Shown here: positions 22,629 to 29,176 of the stretch, piece by piece
Layout: each line of letters opens with the position of its first letter
Numbering within the stretch: the stretch's first letter is position 1
Origin: a virus
Length of the DNA: 38,701 nucleotides
Strand: one strand, 5' to 3'
Virus record (IMG/VR): IMGVR_UViG_3300010430_000208
Span: 1 to 38,701 of that record
Notes under the pieces: model-generated
Told to the model about the DNA's origin: nothing
What the model saw: only the letters and a program-made list of their open reading frames with translations
Databases searched by the model: none
Made by a program: the position numbers and the translations under genes

Positions 22629-23320
22629 GGTGTGTCTCCCCCCTGGGGTTCGAGGCGGGAGAGGGCTTCTTCCATTGTTCTCATCTCAGGGAACCAATCG
22701 TCAGGCTGGATGTGGTTCCGAGATACATACGATCGGTACTGCTCAAGAACCTTGCGGGCTGATCCCCTCAGCGCCTCCACCGCCTCGGCTGCTGGGGGGG
22801 AGGGGGTGCGGGAACACAGAACATCCCGGCACTTCATCAGCAGGGCATCAACGACCGCCGGGTCGCACGCGGATGACCCTTGGGAAAGCATCCCCTCCAG
22901 TTGCGCAACGATGGTCACGACCTCCGACGCCCCCGCCTCTGGGGGTGGGGGAGGTATTGGCTCAGGATCCCGCTGCGCTCGCAGCTTGTTGATGAGGTTG
23001 GCGACATCCTGTGCGTCTTTCGCATCTTCGACAGCAAGCGCAAACGCTGGTCCGCACAGCAGGAACCCGCCGTCTTCGTTCTCTGAAACATGCCACCGCT
23101 CCTCGGCCTCCACCGGAAGATAGCGAAGGTAGTAGTTTGCGAACAGGTGCAGTGCCCGCCACGAAAGATCGAACCGCATGGGCTTATCGTCTGGCTTGTC
23201 CGATGGCGAGTGCGCGACCTTGCAGGCCAATACCGCGTGCGAGAGAGCTTGCCGCACTCCTGGGCCGATCTCTGGTATCGCCCCGATTCCCGTCTCTCCG
23301 CTCTCTGGTGTGTCAGGCAT
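22625..23320 (-). CDS. Hypothetical protein, 231 aa
   Basis: Soluble protein with an amino half of mixed helices and strands (ALSHAVLACKVAH, RFDLSWRALHLFANYYLRYL), a Pro-rich linker (PEPIPPPPPEAG) and a helical carboxy half (VEALRGSARKVLEQYRSYVS). The two-part layout with a Pro linker suggests a fusion of two small phage domains; none is recognised. Confidence 0.7.
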   Translation of the reverse strand: MPDTPESGETGIGAIPEIGPGVRQALSHAVLACKVAHSPSDKPDDKPMRFDLSWRALHLFANYYLRYLPVEAEERWHVSENEDGGFLLCGPAFALAVEDAKDAQDVANLINKLRAQRDPEPIPPPPPEAGASEVVTIVAQLEGMLSQGSSACDPAVVDALLMKCRDVLCSRTPSPPAAEAVEALRGSARKVLEQYRSYVSRNHIQPDDWFPEMRTMEEALSRLEPQGGDTP

Positions 23321-23612
23321 TGGGGGACTCCTTGGGTGCTCGACAACTCAGCCTCATGTGTCGAGCGAACGCCGACCGCGATCGAGCGGGCACAAACCAC
23401 GATGGCCCGCGTGACGCGCGAAACTTCCCACCAACGCTCCGGCCCGGTTTCACTGAGACGCCAGCCAATCCGCCGTCATACCCTGGCTCGCCCGGCAGCA
23501 TGAGCCGCTCAACACGCAGCCAGTCACACGGGCCGTCCTTGCGCCACACAGCGCCGGGCTTGACGGATTCGACCCCGATTTCCTCGTTCTTCGTCTCTGG
23601 TGTGAGGGTCAT
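23313..23612 (-). CDS. Hypothetical protein, 99 aa
   Basis: Starts after CCAGGAGTAACCC at 23612. A small beta-rich protein (VWRKDGPCDWLRVERLMLPG) with a basic carboxy half. Its end overlaps the next gene. No known family. Confidence 0.65.
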   Translation of the reverse strand: MTLTPETKNEEIGVESVKPGAVWRKDGPCDWLRVERLMLPGEPGYDGGLAGVSVKPGRSVGGKFRASRGPSWFVPARSRSAFARHMRLSCRAPKESPNA

Positions 23613-23615
23613 GGG

Positions 23616-23945
23616 TTACTCCTGGAGTTCTAGGCACCTCAACTGCACGTCCACAGGCGCGCTGTAGATGACCAGCGCCGGTGAGTACTCGTGCTCGTAC
23701 TCGATCCGAATGTCCCAATCGCCCGGCATCTTGCCCTCCTCTTGGGGAGCCACGCCGATCATCCAGCCGCCGCACCCGCTCGGGCAGTGCTGGCCGACCA
23801 CGACGACCGCCAGTCCGTCCGCCTCTGACGACACCAGCCAGCGAATCGGTTTGCCCGATGCGCAGTTGTCGTAGTCGTCATTGGTCAGTTCGTACTCGCC
23901 GAACGTGTCGTCGCTGTGACCCTGAAACCTGAGTGTCTTACCCAT
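23616..23945 (-). CDS. Hypothetical protein, 109 aa
   Basis: The start MGKTLRFQGH at 23945 follows GAAGGAGAACAGGTG. The product has a GQHCPSGCGGWMIGV segment with a Cys pair and several strands, a compact beta domain of unknown role. Longer upstream reading lacks coding composition. Confidence 0.65.
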   Translation of the reverse strand: MGKTLRFQGHSDDTFGEYELTNDDYDNCASGKPIRWLVSSEADGLAVVVVGQHCPSGCGGWMIGVAPQEEGKMPGDWDIRIEYEHEYSPALVIYSAPVDVQLRCLELQE

Positions 23946-23979
23946 CACCTGTTCTCCTTCTCTGGGTTGGGTGGGGGGC

Positions 23980-24372
23980 CTAGACCTTGTGCGTGCCTTC
24001 AACGCCGCGGGATTCGCGCTGTCGCGTTCGGTGCAGAAGCCAGTGCATGGCCTCTTCGATCTTGGTGATCGCAAGGGCGTTCTCGCGGCATCGGTACTCG
24101 CCGGACTGGAAGCCTTCCAGCCTGTCCAACACAACCGCCAGCAGCGACTCGTTTGTTATGCCGTTGACTCCGACCTCGGCTATTGGACCGTTCTGGAAAC
24201 GCAGATTGACGCCGAACTGTGCTGCGACTCCAACCCCGCCGCCAAAGTCCTTGTCCGGCCCCTTCAAGATGTACTTGTGGCTGGCACCGCCAGGGCCAGG
24301 GCCGTCTTGAGCCTCGACGGTGATGTGCTCGTTGCAGATGTTGTGCTTGTGAGTCTCGATCGTCCGTGTCAT
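23980..24372 (-). CDS. Acb2/Tad1-hairpin-like phage protein (anti-CBASS candidate), 130 aa
   Basis: The carboxy half reads GEYRCRENALAITKIEEAMH (91-110) then WLLHRTRQRESRGVEGTHKV (111-130). The pattern of Arg-Glu, an Ala-Leu-x-x-Thr/Ile helix, Glu-Glu-Ala and Trp-Leu is the core of the Acb2/Tad1 hairpin family, whose members bind cyclic (oligo)nucleotides and block CBASS or Thoeris defence. A conserved LRFQNGPIAEVGVNGITNES strand region (57-76) precedes it, as in many phage homologues. The start at 24372 has an AAGGAGAACACG site; an in-frame ATG at 24411 lacks one but would add 13 residues. Family likeness is by eye. Confidence 0.6.
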   Translation of the reverse strand: MTRTIETHKHNICNEHITVEAQDGPGPGGASHKYILKGPDKDFGGGVGVAAQFGVNLRFQNGPIAEVGVNGITNESLLAVVLDRLEGFQSGEYRCRENALAITKIEEAMHWLLHRTRQRESRGVEGTHKV

Positions 24373-24432
24373 CGTGTTCTCCTTGTTTGGGTTCTCAGTT
24401 GCTTCACTCATGGGGATTGGTCTCGTTGGGGT

Positions 24433-25020
24433 CTACCAGCCTTGAATCTGCTCTCGATCGCGGAGTTTCAGCGCCCACCGCGTCGTCCAACTCGATTTCC
24501 AGAGCATCGCCGCGGACATGGCGTTGAACACACTCTCGGGCTGCTCGCAGTAGCGCGGCAGTCGCTTCATGCTCAAGCCGCTCCCGCGCCGCTCCAGCAC
24601 GCCCCAGAGTTCGGGCGCCTCTTCGAGCTTGCACACGCCGGGCTCGATCACCAGCCAATGCAAGTTGCCCGCAGGCTCCAGGCGGTTCTGGTGCTTCTCG
24701 CCAGGCCCGAACGTCGAGAGAAAATCGGATCGGCTCGCCTTCGCTTCGGTGATGTGAACACAGGCCCAGGGAGTATCGCCGGTCTTCTCCCACTTGCTCT
24801 TGTCAAAGGTTCGGCCCGACGTGTAACCCTCCGGGGATCGACCCCATCGCTTGCACCACGCCTCCCAGTGCCTCGTCTGCATTCCGCCAAGCGACACGCC
24901 ATCAGCGACGTAGCCCTCCGCGATCCGAAGCTCCGGGCAGCACCGATGCGATAGCGACGAGCGGTTCTTGATCCACCGCAGCGCGTAGGCGATTAGCTTG
25001 TCATGCGCGTCGCCGGGCAT
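24433..25020 (-). CDS. PD-(D/E)XK nuclease-like protein (MmcB-like), 195 aa
   Basis: An ELRIAEGYVADGVSL segment (Asp40) and VHITEAKASRSDF (Glu92, Lys94) give the PD-(D/E)XK core of MmcB-like or restriction-type nucleases. A helical amino end and a Cys pair (RCCPELR) lie in front; the carboxy half is strand- and helix-rich. The start follows a GGAGGGGGAGAGG stretch. Likely a DNA-processing enzyme of the early region. Confidence 0.65.
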   Translation of the reverse strand: MPGDAHDKLIAYALRWIKNRSSLSHRCCPELRIAEGYVADGVSLGGMQTRHWEAWCKRWGRSPEGYTSGRTFDKSKWEKTGDTPWACVHITEAKASRSDFLSTFGPGEKHQNRLEPAGNLHWLVIEPGVCKLEEAPELWGVLERRGSGLSMKRLPRYCEQPESVFNAMSAAMLWKSSWTTRWALKLRDREQIQGW

Positions 25021-25044
25021 CAGTCCCTCTCCCCCTCCTGTAAG

Positions 25045-25242
25045 TCAGTCTTTGTCATTGGGGGTCCCCGGGAGCCATCCATCTCGCTCGTTCCGATCCA
25101 CGATCGGGGCCAACCAACCCACAGTGTTCCGCCATGCACGCTCGCGGCGTTCCGAGCGGCGTCGCTCCAGCCACCAGCCGAACGCGCACGCGCAGCACAC
25201 GGCAGCCATCACCGAGAAAACGATCTGGTCTTGAGTGCTCAT
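25045..25242 (-). CDS. Small membrane-anchored protein, 65 aa
   Basis: Amino-terminal transmembrane segment (QDQIVFSVMAAVCCACAFGW) followed by a basic tail (WWLERRRSERRERAWRNTV). An AAGGGGATCGGGGT stretch precedes the ATG at 25242. Function unknown. Confidence 0.65.
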   Translation of the reverse strand: MSTQDQIVFSVMAAVCCACAFGWWLERRRSERRERAWRNTVGWLAPIVDRNERDGWLPGTPNDKD

Positions 25243-25283
25243 ACCCCGATCCCCTTCTTCTCCCCTTCATGTTGCTTGCTCAT
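25239..25283 (-). CDS. Possible 14-residue leader peptide
   Basis: Reads MSKQHEGEKKGIGV, with an AAGGAGTCCAAGAC site, and overlaps the following start (ATGA). A micro-gene or coupling leader; too short to be sure. Confidence 0.3.
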   Translation of the reverse strand: MSKQHEGEKKGIGV

Positions 25284-25300
25284 GTCTTGGACTCCTTGGT

Positions 25301-25972
25301 TCAGTTCTCGTCTATCCGAACCACATGCAGCGGCCCGCTCTTGTCCAGTACCATGTCCCCGCCGTGGCCCTTGGCGATCTGCTCGGAGACGATGGCCCGA
25401 ACCTGCTTTGGGGTCAGGCCGAATCTTCGGTTGATCGCTGACCCAACGTCTTTGAGCAGCAGTTCCCCACCCTGCTCTCGGACCCACGCCTCGGCTTCAA
25501 TCACGATCTGAAACGCCAGGGTTGATCCTCTCGGAGACTTCACGCCCGGGGACTGCTTCATCGCTCGAGAATCCATCAGGGCCTCCGTCACCTTGAACTC
25601 GTTGCCCTCGCCTGGCCTGCGCATCTCGCACTCAACCGCCGGGTAGAACTGCCCTGGGGCCCACCACCAGAGGCCGACCCTAGCCATCGCTGCGACCCTC
25701 TTGAGGTATTCCTTTATCGTGTCGTTCGCTGGCTCCGGCAGGACCGAGAAGGTCTGGTCAAACCAGGTGATCCGCTGCTTGGCCTGCGCTATGCACTTCA
25801 TCCCATCCCTGATCTTGCACTCAATGGCAATCCGATGCCCCTCGGGAACCACCCAGACCAGATCCACCCGGCCCCGGTAGACCTCGACCTCGGAGTAGAC
25901 CTCGCCGCCCTTGCTCTCGAGCGTGGCGCGGAGGTCCTCGCACATCTGGGTCTCGGTGATCTTGTCGGGCAT
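25301..25972 (-). CDS. PD-(D/E)XK nuclease with carboxy-terminal winged-helix-like part, 223 aa
   Basis: EVYRGRVDLVWV (Asp37), RIAIECKIRDG (Glu51, Lys53) and an IAQAKQRITW helix form a clear PD-(D/E)XK core of the restriction or phage recombination type. The carboxy third (VGSAINRRFGLTPKQVRAIV) looks like a helix-turn-helix DNA-binding unit. Its start follows the previous stop by 14 bases. It belongs to the unit transcribed from 26238. Confidence 0.75.
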   Translation of the reverse strand: MPDKITETQMCEDLRATLESKGGEVYSEVEVYRGRVDLVWVVPEGHRIAIECKIRDGMKCIAQAKQRITWFDQTFSVLPEPANDTIKEYLKRVAAMARVGLWWWAPGQFYPAVECEMRRPGEGNEFKVTEALMDSRAMKQSPGVKSPRGSTLAFQIVIEAEAWVREQGGELLLKDVGSAINRRFGLTPKQVRAIVSEQIAKGHGGDMVLDKSGPLHVVRIDEN

Positions 25973-25986
25973 AAATCGCTCACCGG

Positions 25987-26214
25987 CTATCGCTTGCAGT
26001 ACCAGGATTCAAGCTGCTTGAGCCCATCAAGGACAATCTGGATGTTGTGTTTGCCAACCTTTGTCTTGTCCTGCAACAACACGACGATGGCCTTCTCGTT
26101 CAGGCCGCTGTCAGACAGGGCCTTCGCCGCCTCACCGATACGAACGACCGCTTCGGCAAGAACAACCTTGGTTGTTGGCGGGTCTGTCTGCTCTACTCGG
26201 ATTCTTGTTCCCAT
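25987..26214 (-). CDS. Hypothetical protein, 75 aa
   Basis: First gene of the minus-strand unit that starts at the divergent promoter (26233-26261). The AAAAGGAGCAAGG site sets the ATG at 26214. A strand, then helices (EAVVRIGEAAKALSDSGL, EKAIVVLLQDKTKVG) with a final helix. No family recognised. As the gene nearest the repressor it may be an early regulator. Confidence 0.7.
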   Translation of the reverse strand: MGTRIRVEQTDPPTTKVVLAEAVVRIGEAAKALSDSGLNEKAIVVLLQDKTKVGKHNIQIVLDGLKQLESWYCKR

Positions 26215-26232
26215 TCCTTGCTCCTTTTCCCC

Positions 26233-26261
26233 ATCCTACCATCCCCTGCACTACAAAGCAA
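26233..26261 (-). promoter_or_regulatory. Minus-strand promoter of the divergent control region
   Basis: TTGCTT (26261-26256), a 17-base spacer and TAGGAT (26238-26233) read on the minus strand. The motif TGTAGTGCA (26255-26247) is the first half of the spacer, so a repressor there would block this promoter. The TAGGAT hexamer lies about 20 bases before the ATG of the 25987-26214 gene, giving a short leader. Confidence 0.7.
26247..26255. promoter_or_regulatory. Operator candidate O1, TGCACTACA
   Basis: One of five copies of TGCACTACA (or TGCACTACC). It lies between the -35 and -10 of the minus-strand promoter. The motif is itself an imperfect palindrome, TGYAsTRCA, matching its reverse complement at six of nine bases, as expected for a dimeric repressor half-site. 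Confidence 0.6.
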
Positions 26262-26266
26262 GGGGC

Positions 26267-26295
26267 TTGCCTCTTGTGGACGAATGCACTACCAT
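26267..26295 (+). promoter_or_regulatory. Promoter of the ribbon-helix-helix repressor gene
   Basis: TTGCCT (26267-26272), a 17-base spacer and TACCAT (26290-26295) on the plus strand. The -10 ends six bases before the repressor ATG at 26302, so transcription would begin at or near the start codon (leaderless mRNA). The second operator copy (26285-26293) overlaps the end of the spacer and the -10. Confidence 0.65.
26285..26293. promoter_or_regulatory. Operator candidate O2, TGCACTACC
   Basis: Eight of nine bases match the motif. It overlaps the -10 of the repressor promoter and lies 38 bases from O1, so one protein could control both divergent promoters and its own synthesis. Confidence 0.55.
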
Positions 26296-26301
26296 ACGCC
26301 C

Positions 26302-26448
26302 ATGCGCAGTTCCAAGCAGATCGCCGTCCAGGTCCGAATCACCCCCGCCCAAGACAAGGCGTGGAAGGCCGCAGCCGCCCGCAAGGGCCAGTCCTTCTCC
26401 GAGTGGGCCAGGACCGTCCTGGACCGGGCGAGCAAGGCCAAGCGGTAG
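26302..26448 (+). CDS. Ribbon-helix-helix repressor (Arc/CopG-like), 48 aa
   Basis: The only plus-strand early gene. The sequence KQIAVQVRIT (residues 5-14) is a beta-ribbon strand, then PAQDKAWKAAAARKG and QSFSEWARTVLDRASK form the two helices of an Arc/MetJ/CopG-like fold, dimers of which read DNA with paired ribbons. The basic carboxy tail and the small size fit. Two operator-like motifs flank its promoter, and further copies sit in other promoters, so it is probably an autoregulating master repressor. The start at 26302 is chosen since upstream frame has no better codon. Confidence 0.8.
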   Translation: MRSSKQIAVQVRITPAQDKAWKAAAARKGQSFSEWARTVLDRASKAKR

Positions 26449-26455
26449 TCAGCGG

Positions 26456-27100
26456 CTAAATCCCGCTCAAGACCTTATCAAACTGCTTCTCTTTGTTGTC
26501 CCCGATGAACTCGAGGAGTTTCTTGCACGCCTTCACGCTGCCGTCCTTTGGGTCAACGTCGGCTGCCTTGCGTATCTTGGCGCCGATGGATTTCAGGTCC
26601 GCGTCGTCCTGGATTCCCGTCCACTCCATGATCGCCTTGGCAACCGCGTGCCTCCAGGCTCCTGGGCTTCCCTCTGATGGGTTCGTGTTGTCACCCGCCA
26701 CCTCTCGGGTTCTAGGAGCCGGCGCGGCCCCACGGTTCGCGTCGTCGTCCTCGTCCGCCACGATCCCGAACACCGCGCACAGTGAGTACCGGCGCCCATA
26801 GGTCATCGCAGAGCCAACCGCTTGGGGGTTGTCCCTGACCGGGAGGTAGATGGTGCCCGCATCGTATGTTTCACCGCTCTCGGCGTGAACGATGATGGTC
26901 TGGAGCGCCAGCCCCCGCTCCGATTCCACTGAGCGCTGGATGTAGTAGATCCCGGCCTCAGCCAAGATCGGTCGAAGCGACGCCACAATGTTCGGCAGGG
27001 ACACAAACTTGGAACTGAAATGCGGGTTCTCCGCGTCCAGCGAGAGCGTTGGGATCTGCGACCAGACCTTACCAAGCGCCGTCAGTGCTTTGTTGCTCAT
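26456..27100 (-). CDS. erf: ERF-family single-strand annealing recombinase, 214 aa
   Basis: The motif GSAMTYGRRYSLCAVFGIVA (96-115), then DEDDDAN, is the ERF signature. ERF proteins anneal single strands during phage recombination and genome circularisation. The start at 27100 (MSNKALTALG) follows GAGGGGT; a longer upstream reading runs into the exonuclease gene. The carboxy part is a variable DNA- or partner-binding tail. It overlaps the upstream exonuclease by 32 bases and works as its partner. Confidence 0.9.
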   Translation of the reverse strand: MSNKALTALGKVWSQIPTLSLDAENPHFSSKFVSLPNIVASLRPILAEAGIYYIQRSVESERGLALQTIIVHAESGETYDAGTIYLPVRDNPQAVGSAMTYGRRYSLCAVFGIVADEDDDANRGAAPAPRTREVAGDNTNPSEGSPGAWRHAVAKAIMEWTGIQDDADLKSIGAKIRKAADVDPKDGSVKACKKLLEFIGDNKEKQFDKVLSGI

Positions 27101-27998
27101 CTGAATACCCCTCACAGTGGACTTGTACGTCACACAGCTTGCACCTGATCGGGTCCGGGCTCTTGGGCCACAAGCCCGCCCTGGCCATCCGGACGTGATC
27201 CTCGAAGTCTGAAAGCCAGCGCTTACGCCCCGACTCGTCAATGGTCGTCTGGTGGATGATCCGAGACAAGCTCCGGTCGTCACCCTTGGCGTACTTGCGC
27301 TTGCTGCCGTCCGGAGACGTAGACGATCCTCCCTGCTTGTACGGGAGGCACCGCATCATGTCCACGATTGCCACACGCGCAACGTCCGCCTCGAGACGTT
27401 GCCACTCCTCTCCAATCAACACGCGCCCGTTCGCCACCGAGTACCCGTAGGACCCCATCTGCAAGCTTCGCTCAGACGCCTCGCGTGTCGGGGCCTGCTC
27501 CTTGAACTTCCAGTCCCACGGCCGGACAACGAACTCGGAGTGGGCGTCCCAATACTCGGGGCCAACAAACAAAAGGTCGATATGACTGGCGAACTCGACC
27601 GGCTCTCCGTCCACGCTGATCGTGCATCGGACCGGGACCTCCACGCCGAGCAGGTGGCACTGAGAAAAGTATTCCTTGAACCGCCGGATATAGTGCTGGA
27701 CCAGGACCTCCACCTCGCCCGCGATCTTGAGAACGTCACGCTCCACCGCAGCCGATATGGGCCTCTTGTCCTCCTCGGCCTTCTGGTGCGCGATCTTGAT
27801 CCCAGCACACACACACTCGGACCCAACATCCTCGTCCCAGTCTGCCGGGTCGTAGTCCCGGTGCAGGGTCTCGAGAGCGCCGTGCCCGAGGTTCCCCCTG
27901 AACAACGCGGTAGTCGTAAACCCGACCGAGAGTGACTGGAGTTCCAAGTGCCGCTGCCGCTTACACTCCCTCGTCAGGTCTGTTGTGTGGATCTCCAT
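27069..27998 (-). CDS. RecB/Cas4-like Fe-S exonuclease, 309 aa
   Basis: Cysteines at 12, 286, 289 and 295 (CKLCDVQVHC) fit the four-Cys iron-sulfur site of AddB/Cas4-type nucleases. The PD-(D/E)XK core has FASHIDLLF (Asp141), WDWKFKE (Asp162, Lys164) and LQMGSYGY (Gln180). It would resect DNA ends for the ERF annealing protein. It starts after AGGAACCG with a promoter -10 eight bases upstream, so the mRNA is almost leaderless. Confidence 0.8.
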   Translation of the reverse strand: MEIHTTDLTRECKRQRHLELQSLSVGFTTTALFRGNLGHGALETLHRDYDPADWDEDVGSECVCAGIKIAHQKAEEDKRPISAAVERDVLKIAGEVEVLVQHYIRRFKEYFSQCHLLGVEVPVRCTISVDGEPVEFASHIDLLFVGPEYWDAHSEFVVRPWDWKFKEQAPTREASERSLQMGSYGYSVANGRVLIGEEWQRLEADVARVAIVDMMRCLPYKQGGSSTSPDGSKRKYAKGDDRSLSRIIHQTTIDESGRKRWLSDFEDHVRMARAGLWPKSPDPIRCKLCDVQVHCEGYSDEQQSTDGAW

Positions 27999-28006
27999 CG
28001 GTTCCT

Positions 28007-28035
28007 ATTGTAGTGCAACCACCCCCACCCGTCAA
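28007..28035 (-). promoter_or_regulatory. Promoter of exonuclease-ERF unit
   Basis: TTGACG (28035-28030), 17-base spacer, TACAAT (28012-28007). The -35 contains the stop codon of the DnaA-like gene. The motif TGCACTACA (28017-28009) overlaps the spacer end and the -10. The exonuclease ATG lies only eight bases after the -10. Confidence 0.75.
28009..28017. promoter_or_regulatory. Operator candidate O3, TGCACTACA
   Basis: Exact copy of the motif, minus orientation, overlapping the -10 of the exonuclease-ERF promoter. Confidence 0.55.
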
Positions 28036-28511
28036 CCCGTGTGGACGCCGTTCTTCCACTCGTTCACGAACTTGTCCCGCAGGCGACCGCTCACCAGATC
28101 ATCGTCCACGGGCCGAGCCGCCCTGTCCCCGTTGCGTCGCCTGGACCGGGTTGACGCCAGGTACTCGAGGCTCGCCATCGCAAGGTCCACCACACCCTCG
28201 AACGGGGTGCGCTGGAACCTCCCGCCCCGAATGACTTGGGTGTCCCGGTTGTGCAGGACATGGGCCCGCGCCTTCCTTGCCGATCCGAGCGGGCCAGAGT
28301 GACTCTTCTTGCCAAGCGCCTTCGTGATCTCTGGGTACGAATAGCCGGCGTAGTCGTGGCCGATCATACAGATGGCTTGCAGGCATCCCAGCTTCTCGGC
28401 CTGCCGGTTTCTCTTGTCATACACCTCGGTGATGCCAATGCCCCATGCCTTCGCGCACGCGCTGATGATTTCCTGCATCGTTACGAGTCCGTCACCTATA
28501 TCGCTGCTCAT
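28032..28511 (-). CDS. Stand-alone DnaA domain IV-like protein, 159 aa
   Basis: Residues 13-80 match the DnaA DNA-binding domain: EIISACAKAWGIGITEVYDK, then RNRQAEKLGCLQAICMIG, YSYPEITKALGKKSHSG, which corresponds to the SYPEIG...FGGRDHST signature of DnaA domain IV. There is no AAA+ ATPase, so it is a DNA-binding module only. A basic carboxy half (RSRRRNGDRAARP) follows. It could bind DnaA-box-like sequence at the phage origin or regulate promoters. Confidence 0.75.
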   Translation of the reverse strand: MSSDIGDGLVTMQEIISACAKAWGIGITEVYDKRNRQAEKLGCLQAICMIGHDYAGYSYPEITKALGKKSHSGPLGSARKARAHVLHNRDTQVIRGGRFQRTPFEGVVDLAMASLEYLASTRSRRRNGDRAARPVDDDLVSGRLRDKFVNEWKNGVHTG

Positions 28512-28684
28512 CTCTTCGCTCCCTCAGTCTTGACCCGTTCCCGGACCTCCTCGCGGTCAACCCGAACATGCTTGGGCGCTTCCACCCCGATCCGAACCCG
28601 CTCGCCCTTGATCATCTCCACCGTCACACGGATGTCGTCCCCGATCAGTATCGCCTGGCCCTCGAATCTTTGCAGTACGAGCAT
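28508..28684 (-). CDS. csrA: CsrA/RsmA-like translational regulator, 58 aa
   Basis: Reads MLVLQRFEGQAILIGDDIRV then TVEMIKGERVRIGVEAPKHV and RVDREEVRERVKTE: the full CsrA beta-strand sequence with the conserved MLVL start, the GxxI-IGDDI strand and the VRIGVEAPK-x-VRVDREEV motif, in which Arg44 of the last segment is normally RNA-binding. CsrA dimers bind GGA motifs, often in ribosome sites, and repress or stabilise mRNAs. A phage copy could seize host control of translation. It overlaps the DnaA-like gene (ATGA). Confidence 0.9.
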   Translation of the reverse strand: MLVLQRFEGQAILIGDDIRVTVEMIKGERVRIGVEAPKHVRVDREEVRERVKTEGAKR

Positions 28685-28696
28685 CGGAGTCCTTTC

Positions 28697-28909
28697 CTAA
28701 AACAATGGGTCATCAATCCCGCCCGGCGTCTTGCGCACATGGATCTGCTGGATCTTCGCGGCCTGCTTGTCTGAGAACCGAGTCTGCTTCTTGCGTACCA
28801 GACTCTCGATGAAATCCTCCTCCCACTCGCTCAGACCCGTAGCCTCGTTGTAGATGTCAATGAGCTGCTCGAGCGTCCTCTTGTTGTCGGCCTTTGACCT
28901 GGATGGCAT
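28697..28909 (-). CDS. Hypothetical protein, 70 aa
   Basis: Start at 28909 after AAAGGATTCCG. Helical: LEQLIDIYNEATGLSEWEED, then FIESLVRKKQTRFSDKQAAK with a positively charged segment. It could bind nucleic acid. First gene of the csrA unit; the longer reading to 29476 crosses the structured non-coding stretch and has poor codon composition, so it is rejected. Confidence 0.6.
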   Translation of the reverse strand: MPSRSKADNKRTLEQLIDIYNEATGLSEWEEDFIESLVRKKQTRFSDKQAAKIQQIHVRKTPGGIDDPLF

Positions 28910-29120
28910 CGGAATCCTTTCGATTCTGCGCGAAAAAAATGCGCGCGCTGCGCTTCTTGTCGCTTCGGTCGGTCGGGTCGCGGAGCTACGCCTATCGGCT
29001 CCGCTCCCCTCCCTCCCTCGCGTGCCACGCCCCTGGTTGTTGTTTTTCGGAGTTTCGCTGGCGCGACTACAGGGCCGCTGCGCGGCGTGACTCAACCTGA
29101 GTTCAGACTGGAGGCAGCGA

Positions 29121-29137
29121 CCCCCCAGAGCGGGGGG
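29121..29137. other. GC hairpin
   Basis: Perfect 6-bp stem CCCCCC/GGGGGG with a five-base loop AGAGC, without a T-tract on either side, so it is not an obvious terminator. Confidence 0.5.
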
Positions 29138-29141
29138 CCGC

Positions 29142-29176
29142 GTAACGCTCTCAACCTTGAGACGAGCTATCGTTAC
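29142..29176. repeat. Inverted repeat GTAACG...CGTTAC
   Basis: Six-base arms GTAACG and CGTTAC flank a 20-odd base interior that has its own TCTCAA/TTGAGA pair. It could form a cruciform or RNA structure. Confidence 0.5.

Noticed and set aside
24404-24793. Open frame of 129 codons overlapping the MmcB-like nuclease gene
   Set aside because: Lies in the other frame of a gene with a clear nuclease core and lacks coding composition; only its end overlaps a possible start at 24411.
28925-28960. Possible terminator with a T7 run on the minus strand
   Set aside because: The stem is only alternating GC of four to five pairs with awkward spacing; not convincing as a terminator.
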